From NCBI RefSeq assembly GCF_021497965.1, contig NZ_CP046525.1:186001-250000 (forward strand): 64,000 nt of DNA, in the 5' to 3' direction. Positions within the stretch are counted from its first letter, which is position 1. The number at the start of each line of letters is the position of its first letter. Positions 40,078 to 49,666 of the stretch are shown here, piece by piece. The stretch is from Streptococcus infantis. GTDB taxonomy: Bacteria > Bacillota > Bacilli > Lactobacillales > Streptococcaceae. Below the pieces are notes generated by a model. The model saw only the letters and a list, made by a program, of their open reading frames with translations. It did not search any database and was not told where the DNA came from. The translations under genes were made by a program, and so were the position numbers.

Positions 40078-40779
40078 ATGTCAGGTATAAAATTGTATCT
40101 AGTACGTCATGGGAAAACAATGTTTAATACAATTGGTCGTGCTCAAGGTTGGAGTGATACTCCTCTAACAGCTGAGGGAGAACGAGGCATTCATGAATTG
40201 GGGATTGGTTTGCGGGAGTCAGGTTTAACCTTTGAACGTGCTTATTCAAGCGATTCTGGGCGGACCATTCAGACAATGGGAATTATCCTTGAAGAACTTG
40301 GTTTGACAGGGCAAATTCCTTATCGCATGGATAAGCGAATTCGTGAATGGTGCTTTGGTAGTTTTGATGGTGCTTATGATGGAGATCTTTTTATGGGTAT
40401 CATCCCTCGAATCTTTAATGTCGATCATGTGCATCGCTTGTCCTATGCTGAGCTGGCTGAGGGTCTGGTAGAAGTAGACACAGCAGGTTGGGCTGAAGGC
40501 TGGGAAAAACTAAGTGGTCGTATCTGGGAAGGGTTTGAAGCCATTGCCAAGGAAATGGAAGCTAATGGGGGTGGGAATGCCCTCGTAGTCAGCCATGGAA
40601 TGACTATTGGAACCATTGTTTATTTAATTAACGGCATGCATCCGCATGGTCTTGATAATGGAAGTGTGACGATTCTTGAGTATGAAGATGGTCAGTTCTC
40701 AGTCAAGATTGTTGGGGATCGTAGTTACCGTGAAATTGGACGAGCTCAATTAGACGAGCAAGATAGTTCAGAGCAATAA
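40078..40779 (+). CDS. Histidine phosphatase (phosphoglycerate mutase-like)
   Basis: A 233-residue enzyme of the histidine phosphatase superfamily. The RHG motif LVRHGKT at residues 8-14 carries the phospho-accepting His; other catalytic residues appear in YSSDSGRTIQT (Arg), REWCFGSFDG (Glu) and VVSHGMT (His) near 181-187. Lacks features of true glycolytic mutase, so a phosphatase with unknown substrate is more likely. Own promoter; followed by the structured patAB leader. Confidence 0.85.
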   Translation: MSGIKLYLVRHGKTMFNTIGRAQGWSDTPLTAEGERGIHELGIGLRESGLTFERAYSSDSGRTIQTMGIILEELGLTGQIPYRMDKRIREWCFGSFDGAYDGDLFMGIIPRIFNVDHVHRLSYAELAEGLVEVDTAGWAEGWEKLSGRIWEGFEAIAKEMEANGGGNALVVSHGMTIGTIVYLINGMHPHGLDNGSVTILEYEDGQFSVKIVGDRSYREIGRAQLDEQDSSEQ

Positions 40780-40821
40780 ACATTCTCCACAAAGGCAGAA
40801 GATTTTTTTAAATGATTTAAT

Positions 40822-40883
40822 AGAATGCTGATGTCGTCATTGCACAAGCTTGCGAGAGCTGAGTGCTTTGACAATAGCATTCT
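40822..40883 (+). ncRNA. Structured leader element upstream of patA (hairpin 1)
   Basis: AGAATGCT (40822-40829) pairs with AGCATTCT (40876-40883), enclosing a second stem GCAC-A-AGCT / AGCT-GA-GTGC; a T-run follows. It could be the phosphatase terminator or the first stage of an attenuator. An ATG at 40825 opens a 22-codon frame ending at 40893, but it has no visible ribosome-binding site. Confidence 0.55.
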
Positions 40884-40918
40884 TTTTTGTTAGAATAGCA
40901 TCAACATGAAAGCATAAG

Positions 40919-40948
40919 AAGGGACTGACAGAGCTGTCGTTCCCTTTT
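40919..40948 (+). terminator. Attenuator-like hairpin just before patA (hairpin 2)
   Basis: AAGGGA-CT-GACA / TGTC-GT-TCCCTT (40919-40930 with 40935-40946), then TTTTGTC, only 24 bases before the patA start. A terminator so close to the start, in the sense orientation, suggests conditional readthrough. Confidence 0.65.
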
Positions 40949-40970
40949 GTCTATCTTATAAGGAGGAAAT

Positions 40971-42677
40971 ATGCTGTTTCAGAAAATAAAATCCTATAAA
41001 TGGCAGGCTCTGGCTTCCTTGGTTATGACAGGATTAATGGTCGCAAGTTCACTTCTGCAACCACGTTATTTGCAGGAAGTTTTAGAGGCACTGCTAACAG
41101 GTGATAATGAGGCTATTTATAGTATCGGTTTTTGGTTGATTCTTGTTGCCTTGATTGGTTTGGTCGCAGGTGGAATCAATGTTGTGTTAGCAGCCTACAT
41201 TGCGCAAGGAGTTTCTTCTGACCTAAGGGAAGATGCCTTTCGTAAGATTCAAACTTTTTCATACGCCAATATTGAGAAGTTTAATGCAGGGAACCTCGTT
41301 GTCCGTATGACCAACGATATCAATCAGATTCAAAACGTCGTTATGATGACCTTCCAAATCCTCTTTCGACTACCGATTTTATTTATTGGTTCCTTTATAT
41401 TAGCTGTTGTCACCTTGCCTTCGTTGTGGTGGGTGCTGGTTCTTATGGTCGTTTTGATCGTTGCTATGACGGGTCTTATGATGGGAATGATGGGGCCTCG
41501 CTTTGCAAAATTCCAGACCTTATTAGAGCGTATCAATGCTATTGCAAAAGAAAATTTACGTGGTGTGCGCGTGGTCAAATCTTTTGTTCGAGAGAAAGAT
41601 CAGTTTAATAAGTTTACGCAAGTGTCAGATGAGTTGCTGGGAGAAAACCTTTATATCGGCTATGCTTTTTCTATTGTTCAACCTGCAATGATGTTGATTT
41701 CTTACGGTGCTGTCTTTCTTTCAATCTGGCTTGTAGCAGGTATGGCAGAGTCAGATCCTTCAGTGGTTGGTTCCATTGCTTCCTTCGTAAACTATCTGAG
41801 TCAGATTATCTTTACTATCGTTATGGTCGGATTTTTGGGGAACTCAGTCACTCGTGCCATGATTTCCCTCCGTCGTATTCGTGAAATCCTGGATACAGAA
41901 CCGGCTATGACCTTTAAGGATGTGGAAGATGAAGATTTGGAAGGAAGTCTCAGCTTTGAAAATGTGACCTTCACCTATCCAAATGATGAAGAACCTATCC
42001 TAAAAGATGTCTCCTTCGATATTGCAGCTGGTGAGATGGTTGGGGTTGTCGGAGCAACTGGTGCAGGGAAATCAACCTTGGCTCAGTTGATTCCACGACT
42101 GTTTGATCCTCAGCAAGGTTCGATCAAAATTGGCGGAAAGGACATTCGTACAGTTAGTGAAGGGACACTTCGCAAAACAGTTTCTATCGTCTTACAGAGA
42201 GCCATTCTCTTTAGTGGAACCATCGCAGATAATCTCAGACAAGGAAAGGGAGATGCGACAGTTTCAGAAATGGAACGCGCAGCTCGTATCGCACAAGCTA
42301 GTGAATTTATCAGTCGCATGGACTTGGCTTTTGAAAGTCCGGTCGAGGAACGTGGGACCAACTTTTCTGGTGGACAAAAACAACGAATGTCTATTGCGCG
42401 TGGGATTGTCAGCAATCCTAAAATATTGATTTTCGATGATTCAACCTCTGCACTTGATGCCAAATCAGAACGCTTGGTTCAAGAAGCCCTTAACAAGGAT
42501 TTGAAGGGGACAACTACGATTATCATCGCCCAAAAAATAAGCTCTGTTGTTCATGCGGATAAAATTTTAGTGCTTGATCAAGGCCGCTTGATTGGTCAAG
42601 GCAAACACGCTGACTTGGTTGCAACAAACCCAGTTTATCGAGAAATTTACGAAACGCAAAAAGGAAAGGAGGAGTAG
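40971..42677 (+). CDS. patA: Heterodimeric ABC multidrug exporter subunit PatA
   Basis: A 568-residue half-transporter: six-helix type IV ABC exporter domain (about 1-300) and nucleotide-binding domain. With PatB it exports fluoroquinolones and other drugs in pneumococcus. Walker A GATGAGKST near 360, signature FSGGQKQ near 465. The catalytic Glu after Walker B is Asp (LIFDDSTS, near 488) and the switch His is Gln (IIAQK, near 519), so this subunit supplies the degenerate ATP site. Two bases separate it from patB, whereas other species may have a gene between them. GGAGG lies ahead of the ATG. Confidence 0.93.
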   Translation: MLFQKIKSYKWQALASLVMTGLMVASSLLQPRYLQEVLEALLTGDNEAIYSIGFWLILVALIGLVAGGINVVLAAYIAQGVSSDLREDAFRKIQTFSYANIEKFNAGNLVVRMTNDINQIQNVVMMTFQILFRLPILFIGSFILAVVTLPSLWWVLVLMVVLIVAMTGLMMGMMGPRFAKFQTLLERINAIAKENLRGVRVVKSFVREKDQFNKFTQVSDELLGENLYIGYAFSIVQPAMMLISYGAVFLSIWLVAGMAESDPSVVGSIASFVNYLSQIIFTIVMVGFLGNSVTRAMISLRRIREILDTEPAMTFKDVEDEDLEGSLSFENVTFTYPNDEEPILKDVSFDIAAGEMVGVVGATGAGKSTLAQLIPRLFDPQQGSIKIGGKDIRTVSEGTLRKTVSIVLQRAILFSGTIADNLRQGKGDATVSEMERAARIAQASEFISRMDLAFESPVEERGTNFSGGQKQRMSIARGIVSNPKILIFDDSTSALDAKSERLVQEALNKDLKGTTTIIIAQKISSVVHADKILVLDQGRLIGQGKHADLVATNPVYREIYETQKGKEE

Positions 42678-42678
42678 G

Positions 42679-44445
42679 ATGAAGACATTTCGATTTTTTT
42701 GGAACTATTTTAAAGTTTACAAGATATCCTTTGTCGTTGTTATCACTATGATTATCATTGCAACGGTAGCACAAGCTCTCTTTCCAGTTTTTGCAGGTCA
42801 AACAGTAACGGAACTAGCTAATTTGGTTATAGCCTATCAAAATGGAAATTCAGATATGGTTTGGCAAAGTCTATACGGACTCCTTATTAATCTTGCCTAT
42901 GTTTTGATTGCGCTCGTGGTGTCTAGTCTCATCTATATGGTCTTGATGAGCCGCATTATTGCTGAATCTACAAATGAGATGCGTAAGGGGCTTTTTGGCA
43001 AGCTTTCTCGCCTGACAGTTTCCTTCTTTGACCGTCATCAAGATGGGGATATTCTGTCTCGTTTTACCAGTGATTTGGATAATATTCTCCAAGCTTTTAA
43101 TGAAAGTCTTGTGTCTGTCATGACCAATATTGCCCTTTACATTGGTTTGCTGATTGTCATGTTTGCAAAAAATGTTACCTTGGCTTTGATTACGACTGCT
43201 AGCACTCCGATAGCAGTTGTCATGTTGTTCTTTATCTTAAAGCTAGCGCGGAAATACACCAACCTCCAACAAAAAGAAGTTGGGAAGCTCAATGCTTATA
43301 TGGATGAGAGTATCTCTGGACAAAAAGCAGTTATCGTTCAAGGTATCCAAGAAGATGTGATTGCTGGTTTTGTCGAGCAAAATGAACGTGTTCGAAAAGC
43401 AACCTTTAAGGGCAGAATGTTTTCAGGAATTCTCTTTCCTGTCATGAACGGAATGAGCTTGGTCAATACAGCTATTGTTATTTTTGTCGGTTCAGCTGTC
43501 TTACTAAATGATAAGAACATCGAGACAGCAACTGCTCTGGGCTTGATTGTCATGTTTACTCAGTTCTCGCAACAGTATTACCAGCCCATTATCCAATTAG
43601 CAGCGAGCTGGGGAAGCTTGCAACTGGCCTTTACAGGTGCGGACCGTATCCAAGAAATGTTTGATGCAGAAGAAGAAATTCGACCTCAAGATGCTCCAGT
43701 ATTTAACGAATTAAAAGAAGGTGTGGAGATTCGTAACGTGGACTTCTCCTACCTTCCAGGACAACCAATTTTGAAAGATGTTAGCATTTCAGCTCCAAAA
43801 GGAAAAATGATTGCGGTAGTTGGTCCGACAGGTTCAGGGAAAACAACTATCATGAACCTCATAAATCGTTTTTATGATGTGGATGCAGGAAGTATCAGCT
43901 TTGATGGCAGAGATATTCGCGAGTTTGATTTAGACAGTTTGCGAAGTAAGGTGGGAATTGTCTTGCAGGATTCTGTTTTGTTCAGCGGAACTATTCGGGA
44001 CAATATTCGATTCGGTGTACCAGATGCTAGTCAGGAGATGGTAGAAGCAGCTGCTAAGGCTACACATATCCATGAATATATCGAAAGTCTACCAGATAAG
44101 TACGATACTCTGATTAATGATGACCAGAGCGTCTTCTCAACCGGTCAGAAGCAGTTGATTTCCATCGCTCGAACCTTAATGACGGATCCCCAGGTCTTAA
44201 TCTTGGATGAGGCAACATCAAACGTGGATACTGTAACAGAGAGCAAGATTCAAAATGCTATGGAGGCAATTGTGGCAGGAAGAACGAGCTTTGTGATTGC
44301 CCATCGCTTGAAAACTATTCTCAATGCCGATCAGATTATTGTCCTTAAGGATGGTGAGGTTATCGAACAAGGAAATCATCACGAATTACTCAAGCTTGGA
44401 GGCTTTTACTCCGAACTGTACCATAATCAATTTGTCTTTGAATAA
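42679..44445 (+). CDS. patB: Heterodimeric ABC multidrug exporter subunit PatB
   Basis: A 588-residue partner of PatA. Transmembrane domain about 1-330; Walker A GPTGSGKTT near 382, LILDEATS with canonical Glu near 509, AHR switch His near 541. Its own signature is degenerate (FSTGQKQ near 487), which pairs with PatA's defective site, leaving one active and one inactive ATP site. Start at ATG 42679 behind AGGAGG; an upstream in-frame codon inside patA is rejected. Confidence 0.93.
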   Translation: MKTFRFFWNYFKVYKISFVVVITMIIIATVAQALFPVFAGQTVTELANLVIAYQNGNSDMVWQSLYGLLINLAYVLIALVVSSLIYMVLMSRIIAESTNEMRKGLFGKLSRLTVSFFDRHQDGDILSRFTSDLDNILQAFNESLVSVMTNIALYIGLLIVMFAKNVTLALITTASTPIAVVMLFFILKLARKYTNLQQKEVGKLNAYMDESISGQKAVIVQGIQEDVIAGFVEQNERVRKATFKGRMFSGILFPVMNGMSLVNTAIVIFVGSAVLLNDKNIETATALGLIVMFTQFSQQYYQPIIQLAASWGSLQLAFTGADRIQEMFDAEEEIRPQDAPVFNELKEGVEIRNVDFSYLPGQPILKDVSISAPKGKMIAVVGPTGSGKTTIMNLINRFYDVDAGSISFDGRDIREFDLDSLRSKVGIVLQDSVLFSGTIRDNIRFGVPDASQEMVEAAAKATHIHEYIESLPDKYDTLINDDQSVFSTGQKQLISIARTLMTDPQVLILDEATSNVDTVTESKIQNAMEAIVAGRTSFVIAHRLKTILNADQIIVLKDGEVIEQGNHHELLKLGGFYSELYHNQFVFE

Positions 44446-44448
44446 GCA

Positions 44449-44479
44449 AAAAAGTTGTCCTAATTTTGGGCAACTTTTT
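44449..44479 (+). terminator. Terminator after patB
   Basis: A 12-position stem (44449-44460 with 44468-44479) around a 7-base loop, with its own T-tract. Confidence 0.85.
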
Positions 44480-44582
44480 CTGATAAAAAAATTTTATCAC
44501 GGACTTAAAAAATACATATTAGACAGGAGTGGGTAAGGGTGATAAGATAAGATTATCAATGGAGAACGAAAGGAAGTCAGTA

Positions 44583-45272
44583 ATGGTAAGAACAGTTGTT
44601 GGAGTAGCGGCAAACCTATGTCCTGTAGACGCAGAAGGAAAAAACATCCACTCATCTGTATCCTGTAAATTTGCTGAAAGTATTCGTCAGGTTGGCGGAC
44701 TTCCTTTGGTCATTCCGGTTGGTGATGAGACACTTGTCCATGACTATGTAGAAATGATTGATAAGCTCATCTTGACTGGAGGACAAAATGTTCATCCTCA
44801 GTTTTATGGTGAGGAAAAAACAATTGATAGCGATGACTATAATCTAGCTCGCGACGAGTTTGAGCTAGCTCTTCTACAAGAAGCCTTGCGTCAGAACAAG
44901 CCAATCTTAGCCATTTGCCGTGGCGTTCAGTTGGTAAACGTTGCCTTTGGTGGTACACTCAATCAGGAGATTGAAGGTCATTGGCAAGGTCTACCTTTTG
45001 GAACTTCACATTCTATTGAAACAGTGGAAGGAAGTGTTGTGTCCAAGTTGTTTAGTAAAGAAAGTCAAGTAAACTCAGTTCATCGTCAAAGTATTAAAGA
45101 CTTGGCACCTAATTTCCGCGTAACTGCAGTAGATCCACGTGACCAAACGATTGAAGCAATCGAATCTATCGATGAACACCGTATTATTGGTTTGCAGTGG
45201 CATCCAGAATTTTTGGTCAATAAAGAGGATGGCAACTTAGAATTATTTGAGTATTTATTGAATGAATTGTAA
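44583..45272 (+). CDS. Class I glutamine amidotransferase-like (gamma-Glu-GABA hydrolase family)
   Basis: A 229-residue peptidase C26 enzyme. Nucleophile Cys in LAICRGVQLVN near residue 106, an oxyanion GGxN-type LTGGQNVHP, and His-Glu of the triad in LQWHPEF near 207-213. Relatives hydrolyse gamma-glutamyl amides such as gamma-Glu-GABA; the streptococcal substrate is unknown. ATG 44583 is chosen; the frame is open upstream to 44529. The same gene follows patB in pneumococcus (SP_2072), so synteny supports identity. Confidence 0.85.
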   Translation: MVRTVVGVAANLCPVDAEGKNIHSSVSCKFAESIRQVGGLPLVIPVGDETLVHDYVEMIDKLILTGGQNVHPQFYGEEKTIDSDDYNLARDEFELALLQEALRQNKPILAICRGVQLVNVAFGGTLNQEIEGHWQGLPFGTSHSIETVEGSVVSKLFSKESQVNSVHRQSIKDLAPNFRVTAVDPRDQTIEAIESIDEHRIIGLQWHPEFLVNKEDGNLELFEYLLNEL

Positions 45273-45386
45273 CGACTGGAAACCTAGTCGTTTTTTTGTC
45301 TTATTTCGTTCAAATTTTAATATTGTAACATTTTTTACGCAAATGTTTAAATTATGATAAAATTTGGAAAAATTCAGTATAAAAAC

Positions 45387-45415
45387 TTGAAAAAATCTAA
45401 GGTAAGGGTTATGAT
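45387..45415 (+). promoter_or_regulatory. gpi promoter
   Basis: TTGAAA 45387-45392, a 17-bp spacer and TATGAT 45410-45415, with GGAGG 45433-45437 then ATG 45444. Confidence 0.75.
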
Positions 45416-45443
45416 AGAAGAGAAGAAATTTTGGAGGAATATT

Positions 45444-46793
45444 ATGTCACATATTAAATTTGATTATTCAAAAGTATTAGATAAATTTGTTGCACCACAT
45501 GAACTAGATTATATGCAGCCTCAAGTGACTGCAGCAGATTCTGCTCTGAGAAATGGTACAGGTCCTGGGGCAGAAATGACTGGCTGGTTGAACTTACCTG
45601 AAGAATATGACAAAGATGAATTTGCTCGTATTCAAAAGGCTGCTGCTAAAATCCAATCTGATAGTGAGGTATTGATCGTAATCGGTATTGGTGGTTCCTA
45701 TTTAGGAGCTCGTGCAGCTATTGATTTCTTGAATAATTCATTTGTAAACTTGCAAAGAAAGGAAGAACGCAAGGCACCTCAGATCCTCTATGCTGGAAAC
45801 TCTATCTCTTCAAGCTATTTGGCTGATTTGGTAGACTATGTATCAGACAAAGATTTCTCAGTAAACGTGATTTCTAAATCAGGTACAACAACTGAACCGG
45901 CTATTGCTTTCCGTGTCTTCAAAGAACTCTTGGTTAAGAAGTACGGTCAAGAAGAAGCTAACCAACGTATCTACGCAACTACAGACCGCGCTAAAGGTGC
46001 AGTTAAAGTTGAAGCAGATGCTAATGGCTGGGATACTTTTGTAGTGCCTGATAGTGTAGGTGGTCGTTTTACAGTATTGACAGCAGTGGGGCTCTTGCCA
46101 ATCGCAGCTGCAGGAGCTGATATCAGCAAGTTAATGGAAGGAGCAAATGCTGCTCGCAAGGCTTATGCTTCTGATAAGTTGGCTGAAAATGAAGCATATC
46201 AATATGCAGTTGTACGCAATATCTTGTACCGTAAAGGTTATCTGACAGAAGTTCTAGCTAACTATGAACCATCTCTGCAATACTTCTCTGAGTGGTGGAA
46301 GCAACTGGCTGGTGAGTCAGAAGGGAAAGACCAAAAAGGGATTTATCCAACTTCAGCTAACTTCTCAACAGACTTGCACTCTCTGGGACAATTTATCCAG
46401 GAAGGTACCCGTATCCTCTTTGAAACAGTTATCCGTGTAGATAAACCTCGCAAAAATGTGCTGATTCCTGAATTGGCAGAAGACTTGGACGGTCTTGGCT
46501 ACTTGCAAGGAAAAGATGTTGACTTTGTCAATAAAAAAGCTACAGATGGAGTGCTGTTAGCACACACTGATGGTGGAGTTCCAAATATGTTTGTGACACT
46601 GCCTGAGCAAGATGAGTTCACTTTGGGCTACACTATTTACTTCTTTGAGTTGGCTATTGCTCTTTCTGGCTACCTGAATGGTATCAATCCATTTGACCAG
46701 CCTGGAGTTGAAGCTTATAAGAAAAACATGTTTGCTCTTCTTGGGAAACCAGGCTTTGAAGAGCTGGGTGCTGAGTTGAATGCACGCCTTTGA
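45444..46793 (+). CDS. pgi: Glucose-6-phosphate isomerase (complete, probably xenologous)
   Basis: A 449-residue glycolytic isomerase (G6P to F6P). SIS fold with [10 protein letters not shown] near 76, the phosphate-binding SKSGTTTEP near 143, and the [10 protein letters not shown] loop with catalytic Glu near 290-299. The C-terminal 157 residues differ at many positions from the gpi remnant at 52368-52841, which looks like the mitis-group native sequence (for example ILFETVIRV here, IMFETVVRV there). This copy was therefore probably acquired with the sorbitol genes behind it. Confidence 0.95.
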   Translation: MSHIKFDYSKVLDKFVAPHELDYMQPQVTAADSALRNGTGPGAEMTGWLNLPEEYDKDEFARIQKAAAKIQSDSEVLIVIGIGGSYLGARAAIDFLNNSFVNLQRKEERKAPQILYAGNSISSSYLADLVDYVSDKDFSVNVISKSGTTTEPAIAFRVFKELLVKKYGQEEANQRIYATTDRAKGAVKVEADANGWDTFVVPDSVGGRFTVLTAVGLLPIAAAGADISKLMEGANAARKAYASDKLAENEAYQYAVVRNILYRKGYLTEVLANYEPSLQYFSEWWKQLAGESEGKDQKGIYPTSANFSTDLHSLGQFIQEGTRILFETVIRVDKPRKNVLIPELAEDLDGLGYLQGKDVDFVNKKATDGVLLAHTDGGVPNMFVTLPEQDEFTLGYTIYFFELAIALSGYLNGINPFDQPGVEAYKKNMFALLGKPGFEELGAELNARL

Positions 46794-46828
46794 TTCTCAT
46801 ATGCTTTGAGTTCATTTAGAATATAAAA

Positions 46829-46859
46829 AGATCCACAAGTTCATTTCTTGTGGATTTTT
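46829..46859 (+). terminator. Terminator after complete gpi
   Basis: A 9-bp stem ATCCACAAG/CTTGTGGAT (46831-46839 with 46847-46855) with flanking A and T runs. Confidence 0.9.
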
Positions 46860-46926
46860 AGTACAAGCCTCTTAATTAGTTTATTATTTTTTTTAAAAGT
46901 GTAAAAAAGAGTGTCTTAATTCTTTT

Positions 46927-46944
46927 ATGAAAGCGCTGTATAAT
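46927..46944 (+). promoter_or_regulatory. cre site overlapping -10 of the sorbitol operon
   Basis: ATGAAAGCGCTGTAT (46927-46941) matches the CcpA operator consensus WTGNAANCGNWNNCW with one mismatch and overlaps TATAAT 46939-46944. CcpA bound here would block the promoter, giving glucose repression. Confidence 0.75.
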
Positions 46945-46976
46945 TGCCTTGTAAATAAAATTTGAGAGGTATCAAA

Positions 46977-47777
46977 ATGAATGATTGGTTAAACATAAAA
47001 GGCAAAACAGTTCTTGTGACTGGCGCGTCATCTGGGATCGGTAAGGCAATCGTTGAAGAATTGCTGGAATTAGGTGTCAATGTAGCGAATTTCGATCTTA
47101 GCGACAACGATTTGCGTCATCCAAATCTATTATTTGTAAAAGTTGATGTAACTTCTCGCTCTGAAGTAGAAGAGGGTGTTGCCAAAATAGTTGAAAGATT
47201 TGGCAATATTGATGCAGTGGTCAATAATGCAGGGATTAATATCCCTAGATTATTAATCGATGCAGAAAATCCTAAAGGTCCTTACGAATTGGACGATGAG
47301 ACGTTCGAAAAAGTAACGATGATTAATCAAAAAGGTTTGTATCTGGTTAGTCAGGCAGTGGGACGTATTTTAGTGAAAAATGGAAAAGGTGTAATTGTGA
47401 ACATGGCTTCAGAAGCAGGCTTGGAAGGTTCTGAAGGACAAAGTGCCTATGCTGCCACAAAAGCAGCAGTCTATAGTTACACTCGTTCATGGGCAAAAGA
47501 GCTGGGTAAGCATGGTGTACGTGTGGTTGGAATTGCTCCAGGAATTATGGAAGCTACGGGACTTCGAACTCTTTCTTATGAGGAAGCTCTTGCTTATACC
47601 CGTGGAAAGACGGTAGAAGATATTCGAGCTGGTTATGCTTCAACTTCAACAACTCCTTTGGGACGAAGTGGTAAACTACGGGAAGTAGCTGACCTTGTAG
47701 CATTCTATATTTCAGACCGTTCTAGCTATATAACTGGAGTCACTACAAATATTGCCGGGGGGAAAACTCGCGGTTAA
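46977..47777 (+). CDS. srlD: Sorbitol-6-phosphate 2-dehydrogenase
   Basis: A 266-residue short-chain dehydrogenase oxidising sorbitol-6-P to fructose-6-P with NAD+. TGASSGIG cofactor loop near 15-22, NNAG near 87, catalytic Ser in MASEAG and YxxxK in SAYAATKAA near 160-164. GAGAGGT lies 6 bases before ATG 46977. First gene of the sorbitol operon; its product joins glycolysis right after the step of the neighbouring gpi. Confidence 0.92.
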   Translation: MNDWLNIKGKTVLVTGASSGIGKAIVEELLELGVNVANFDLSDNDLRHPNLLFVKVDVTSRSEVEEGVAKIVERFGNIDAVVNNAGINIPRLLIDAENPKGPYELDDETFEKVTMINQKGLYLVSQAVGRILVKNGKGVIVNMASEAGLEGSEGQSAYAATKAAVYSYTRSWAKELGKHGVRVVGIAPGIMEATGLRTLSYEEALAYTRGKTVEDIRAGYASTSTTPLGRSGKLREVADLVAFYISDRSSYITGVTTNIAGGKTRG

Positions 47778-47800
47778 AAAAATGAAGGTGAGGAAGAGAG

Positions 47801-49666
47801 TTGACCATAGTAAATCGATGGTATAACATTTTAGAAAAAATGGTCTCACAGCCAACTTATTCCTTGGTAGATATGCGCTCAGAGCTGGATATTAGTATGC
47901 AAACCTTGCAAAAGAGTATCCAACAATTAAATGATGTTTTGGCTCCGAGTATCCAGATTATCTCACAAGATGATAAGTTAATGTTAGAGGTGTATGACTA
48001 TACTGAGTTGGAAAGGATTTTATCTGGTAGTTTAAAACGGGAGAGTGACTTCAATTCTTCCAGTAAAAGAATTGCCTATTTACTAAAACGTTTAATTAAG
48101 TCAACCTCCCCTCTTCTTATTGACGACTTGGCTGAGGAGGCAGGTGTTAGTAGAAGTACCCTTAATAAGGATTTAAAACAAGTAAAATCTTTGGCAGAGA
48201 GTTACTCTATCACTATTTCAGGAAAGCCCAACCGTGGGCTGGAGGTCTTGGGGTCCGAGCTGAATTTGCGCTTGCTCTATATTCACCAAGTGGCCCCTTA
48301 CTTTGAAGGAAAGACACTCACCGAGGCAACATCTTCTTTTCTGGAGACGCTACTCCAGGAGTATAAAATCCCGAAAGAAACAAAGGAACTCCTTCGAAAG
48401 ACAATTTCAATTATGGTGGAGCGTATTTATGCATCTAGGGTGTTGAGTTGCCCTATTCCTTACTATAGGAATGATTTAACAGAGACACCTTTGGTTGAAA
48501 AATTAATCTATCATATTGAGATGACTTATAAGATTTCCCTCAGTCAGTTTGAAATAGACTTTTTGTGTTTTCCGTTTAATATCCGTTTTATTGACACTTT
48601 AAGCAAGCCGTCTTATCAATCTGAACAGCTTGCAAACATTTTTCAAGGGATTGTCAAGAAAGTCAAAGAAACAATGTTGGTTAACTTTGATGATGAAGAA
48701 TTATTTGAAGAAATCAAGTCTCATCTAGGCCCCTTAATCAATCGACTGATTTTCCATGTGCAAGCTAATGATATATTCCATGGCGAGGTTCAAACTCAAT
48801 ATCCTTTTGCTTTTGAAATGGCGAAAATTGCTGGAGAAGAACTGTCTGCAATTTTTGGTTCTGAATTGGAATTATCTGAAATCGGATATCTGGCTTTGTA
48901 TTTTGAAATGATTTTAAGAAAGCAAAACTCTGTTGTAAATGGTTCTCGCAAGCAGATAGCAGTAGTTTGCACAACAGGAAGAGGAACTGCTGCGATGATT
49001 ATTCAGCAACTCAGACGAATCCTTGGAAATGATGTAGACATTACTCAGTATTCTGAAGAGGATTTTAATCTGGATTTGAATCAGGACTATTTCGCGATTT
49101 TTACGACAGTTCCTCTAAAATATAAAGATTCTAAATCTCCAGTCATTCAAGTTAATCATCTTTTTGATGATCAATGGCTGCGGGAAGAATGGCAGAGGGC
49201 CAATGCTTTTCATCAAAAAAATCTAGAAACAGTCAGCTTACGTTTTCTTCGGTTGAGTCCCCAAAAAACCTATCAGCAATACTTGCTAAATATGGTTGCA
49301 GAGTTAGAGAAACTTCAGATGATTGATGAAGGTTTTAGAAATCGGATAATTGATAGGGAGAAAAAACAATCAACCATTTTTGGTGGAGGAATTGCCTTCC
49401 CCCATACAATTAACCAGGGTTATGCAAAGACTATTTTAATGTTTGGAAAGCTAGAAGAGCCTTATCAAAAAGGAGATGATTGGATTGAATTTATCTTTCT
49501 AGTCGCCATTCCCTCAGAAATTGAAAGCAAAATGGAGAGTGAATTGCTGGAATTGTATGACGACATTTTTCGAATTGCAGGAGAGCCTTCTCTAAAAGAA
49601 GCTTTGAGGGCTGTAGAAACAGAGACAGAGTTTCTATCATTTTCTAAGAGCAAAGGAGTATTTTAA
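47801..49666 (+). CDS. srlR: PRD-containing sorbitol operon transcriptional activator
   Basis: A 621-residue BglG/MtlR-type regulator. N-terminal helix-turn-helix regions (residues about 15-45 and 105-130, EEAGVSRSTLNKDL), two PRD domains (about 180-390), a GatB-like EIIB segment IAVVCTTGRGTAAMI with Cys near 391-396, and a C-terminal EIIA-like domain GGGIAFPHT with phospho-His near 530. PTS phosphorylation would switch it on when sorbitol is transported. Starts with TTG 47801 behind a GAGG-containing site; 23 bases after srlD. Confidence 0.87.
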   Translation: MTIVNRWYNILEKMVSQPTYSLVDMRSELDISMQTLQKSIQQLNDVLAPSIQIISQDDKLMLEVYDYTELERILSGSLKRESDFNSSSKRIAYLLKRLIKSTSPLLIDDLAEEAGVSRSTLNKDLKQVKSLAESYSITISGKPNRGLEVLGSELNLRLLYIHQVAPYFEGKTLTEATSSFLETLLQEYKIPKETKELLRKTISIMVERIYASRVLSCPIPYYRNDLTETPLVEKLIYHIEMTYKISLSQFEIDFLCFPFNIRFIDTLSKPSYQSEQLANIFQGIVKKVKETMLVNFDDEELFEEIKSHLGPLINRLIFHVQANDIFHGEVQTQYPFAFEMAKIAGEELSAIFGSELELSEIGYLALYFEMILRKQNSVVNGSRKQIAVVCTTGRGTAAMIIQQLRRILGNDVDITQYSEEDFNLDLNQDYFAIFTTVPLKYKDSKSPVIQVNHLFDDQWLREEWQRANAFHQKNLETVSLRFLRLSPQKTYQQYLLNMVAELEKLQMIDEGFRNRIIDREKKQSTIFGGGIAFPHTINQGYAKTILMFGKLEEPYQKGDDWIEFIFLVAIPSEIESKMESELLELYDDIFRIAGEPSLKEALRAVETETEFLSFSKSKGVF

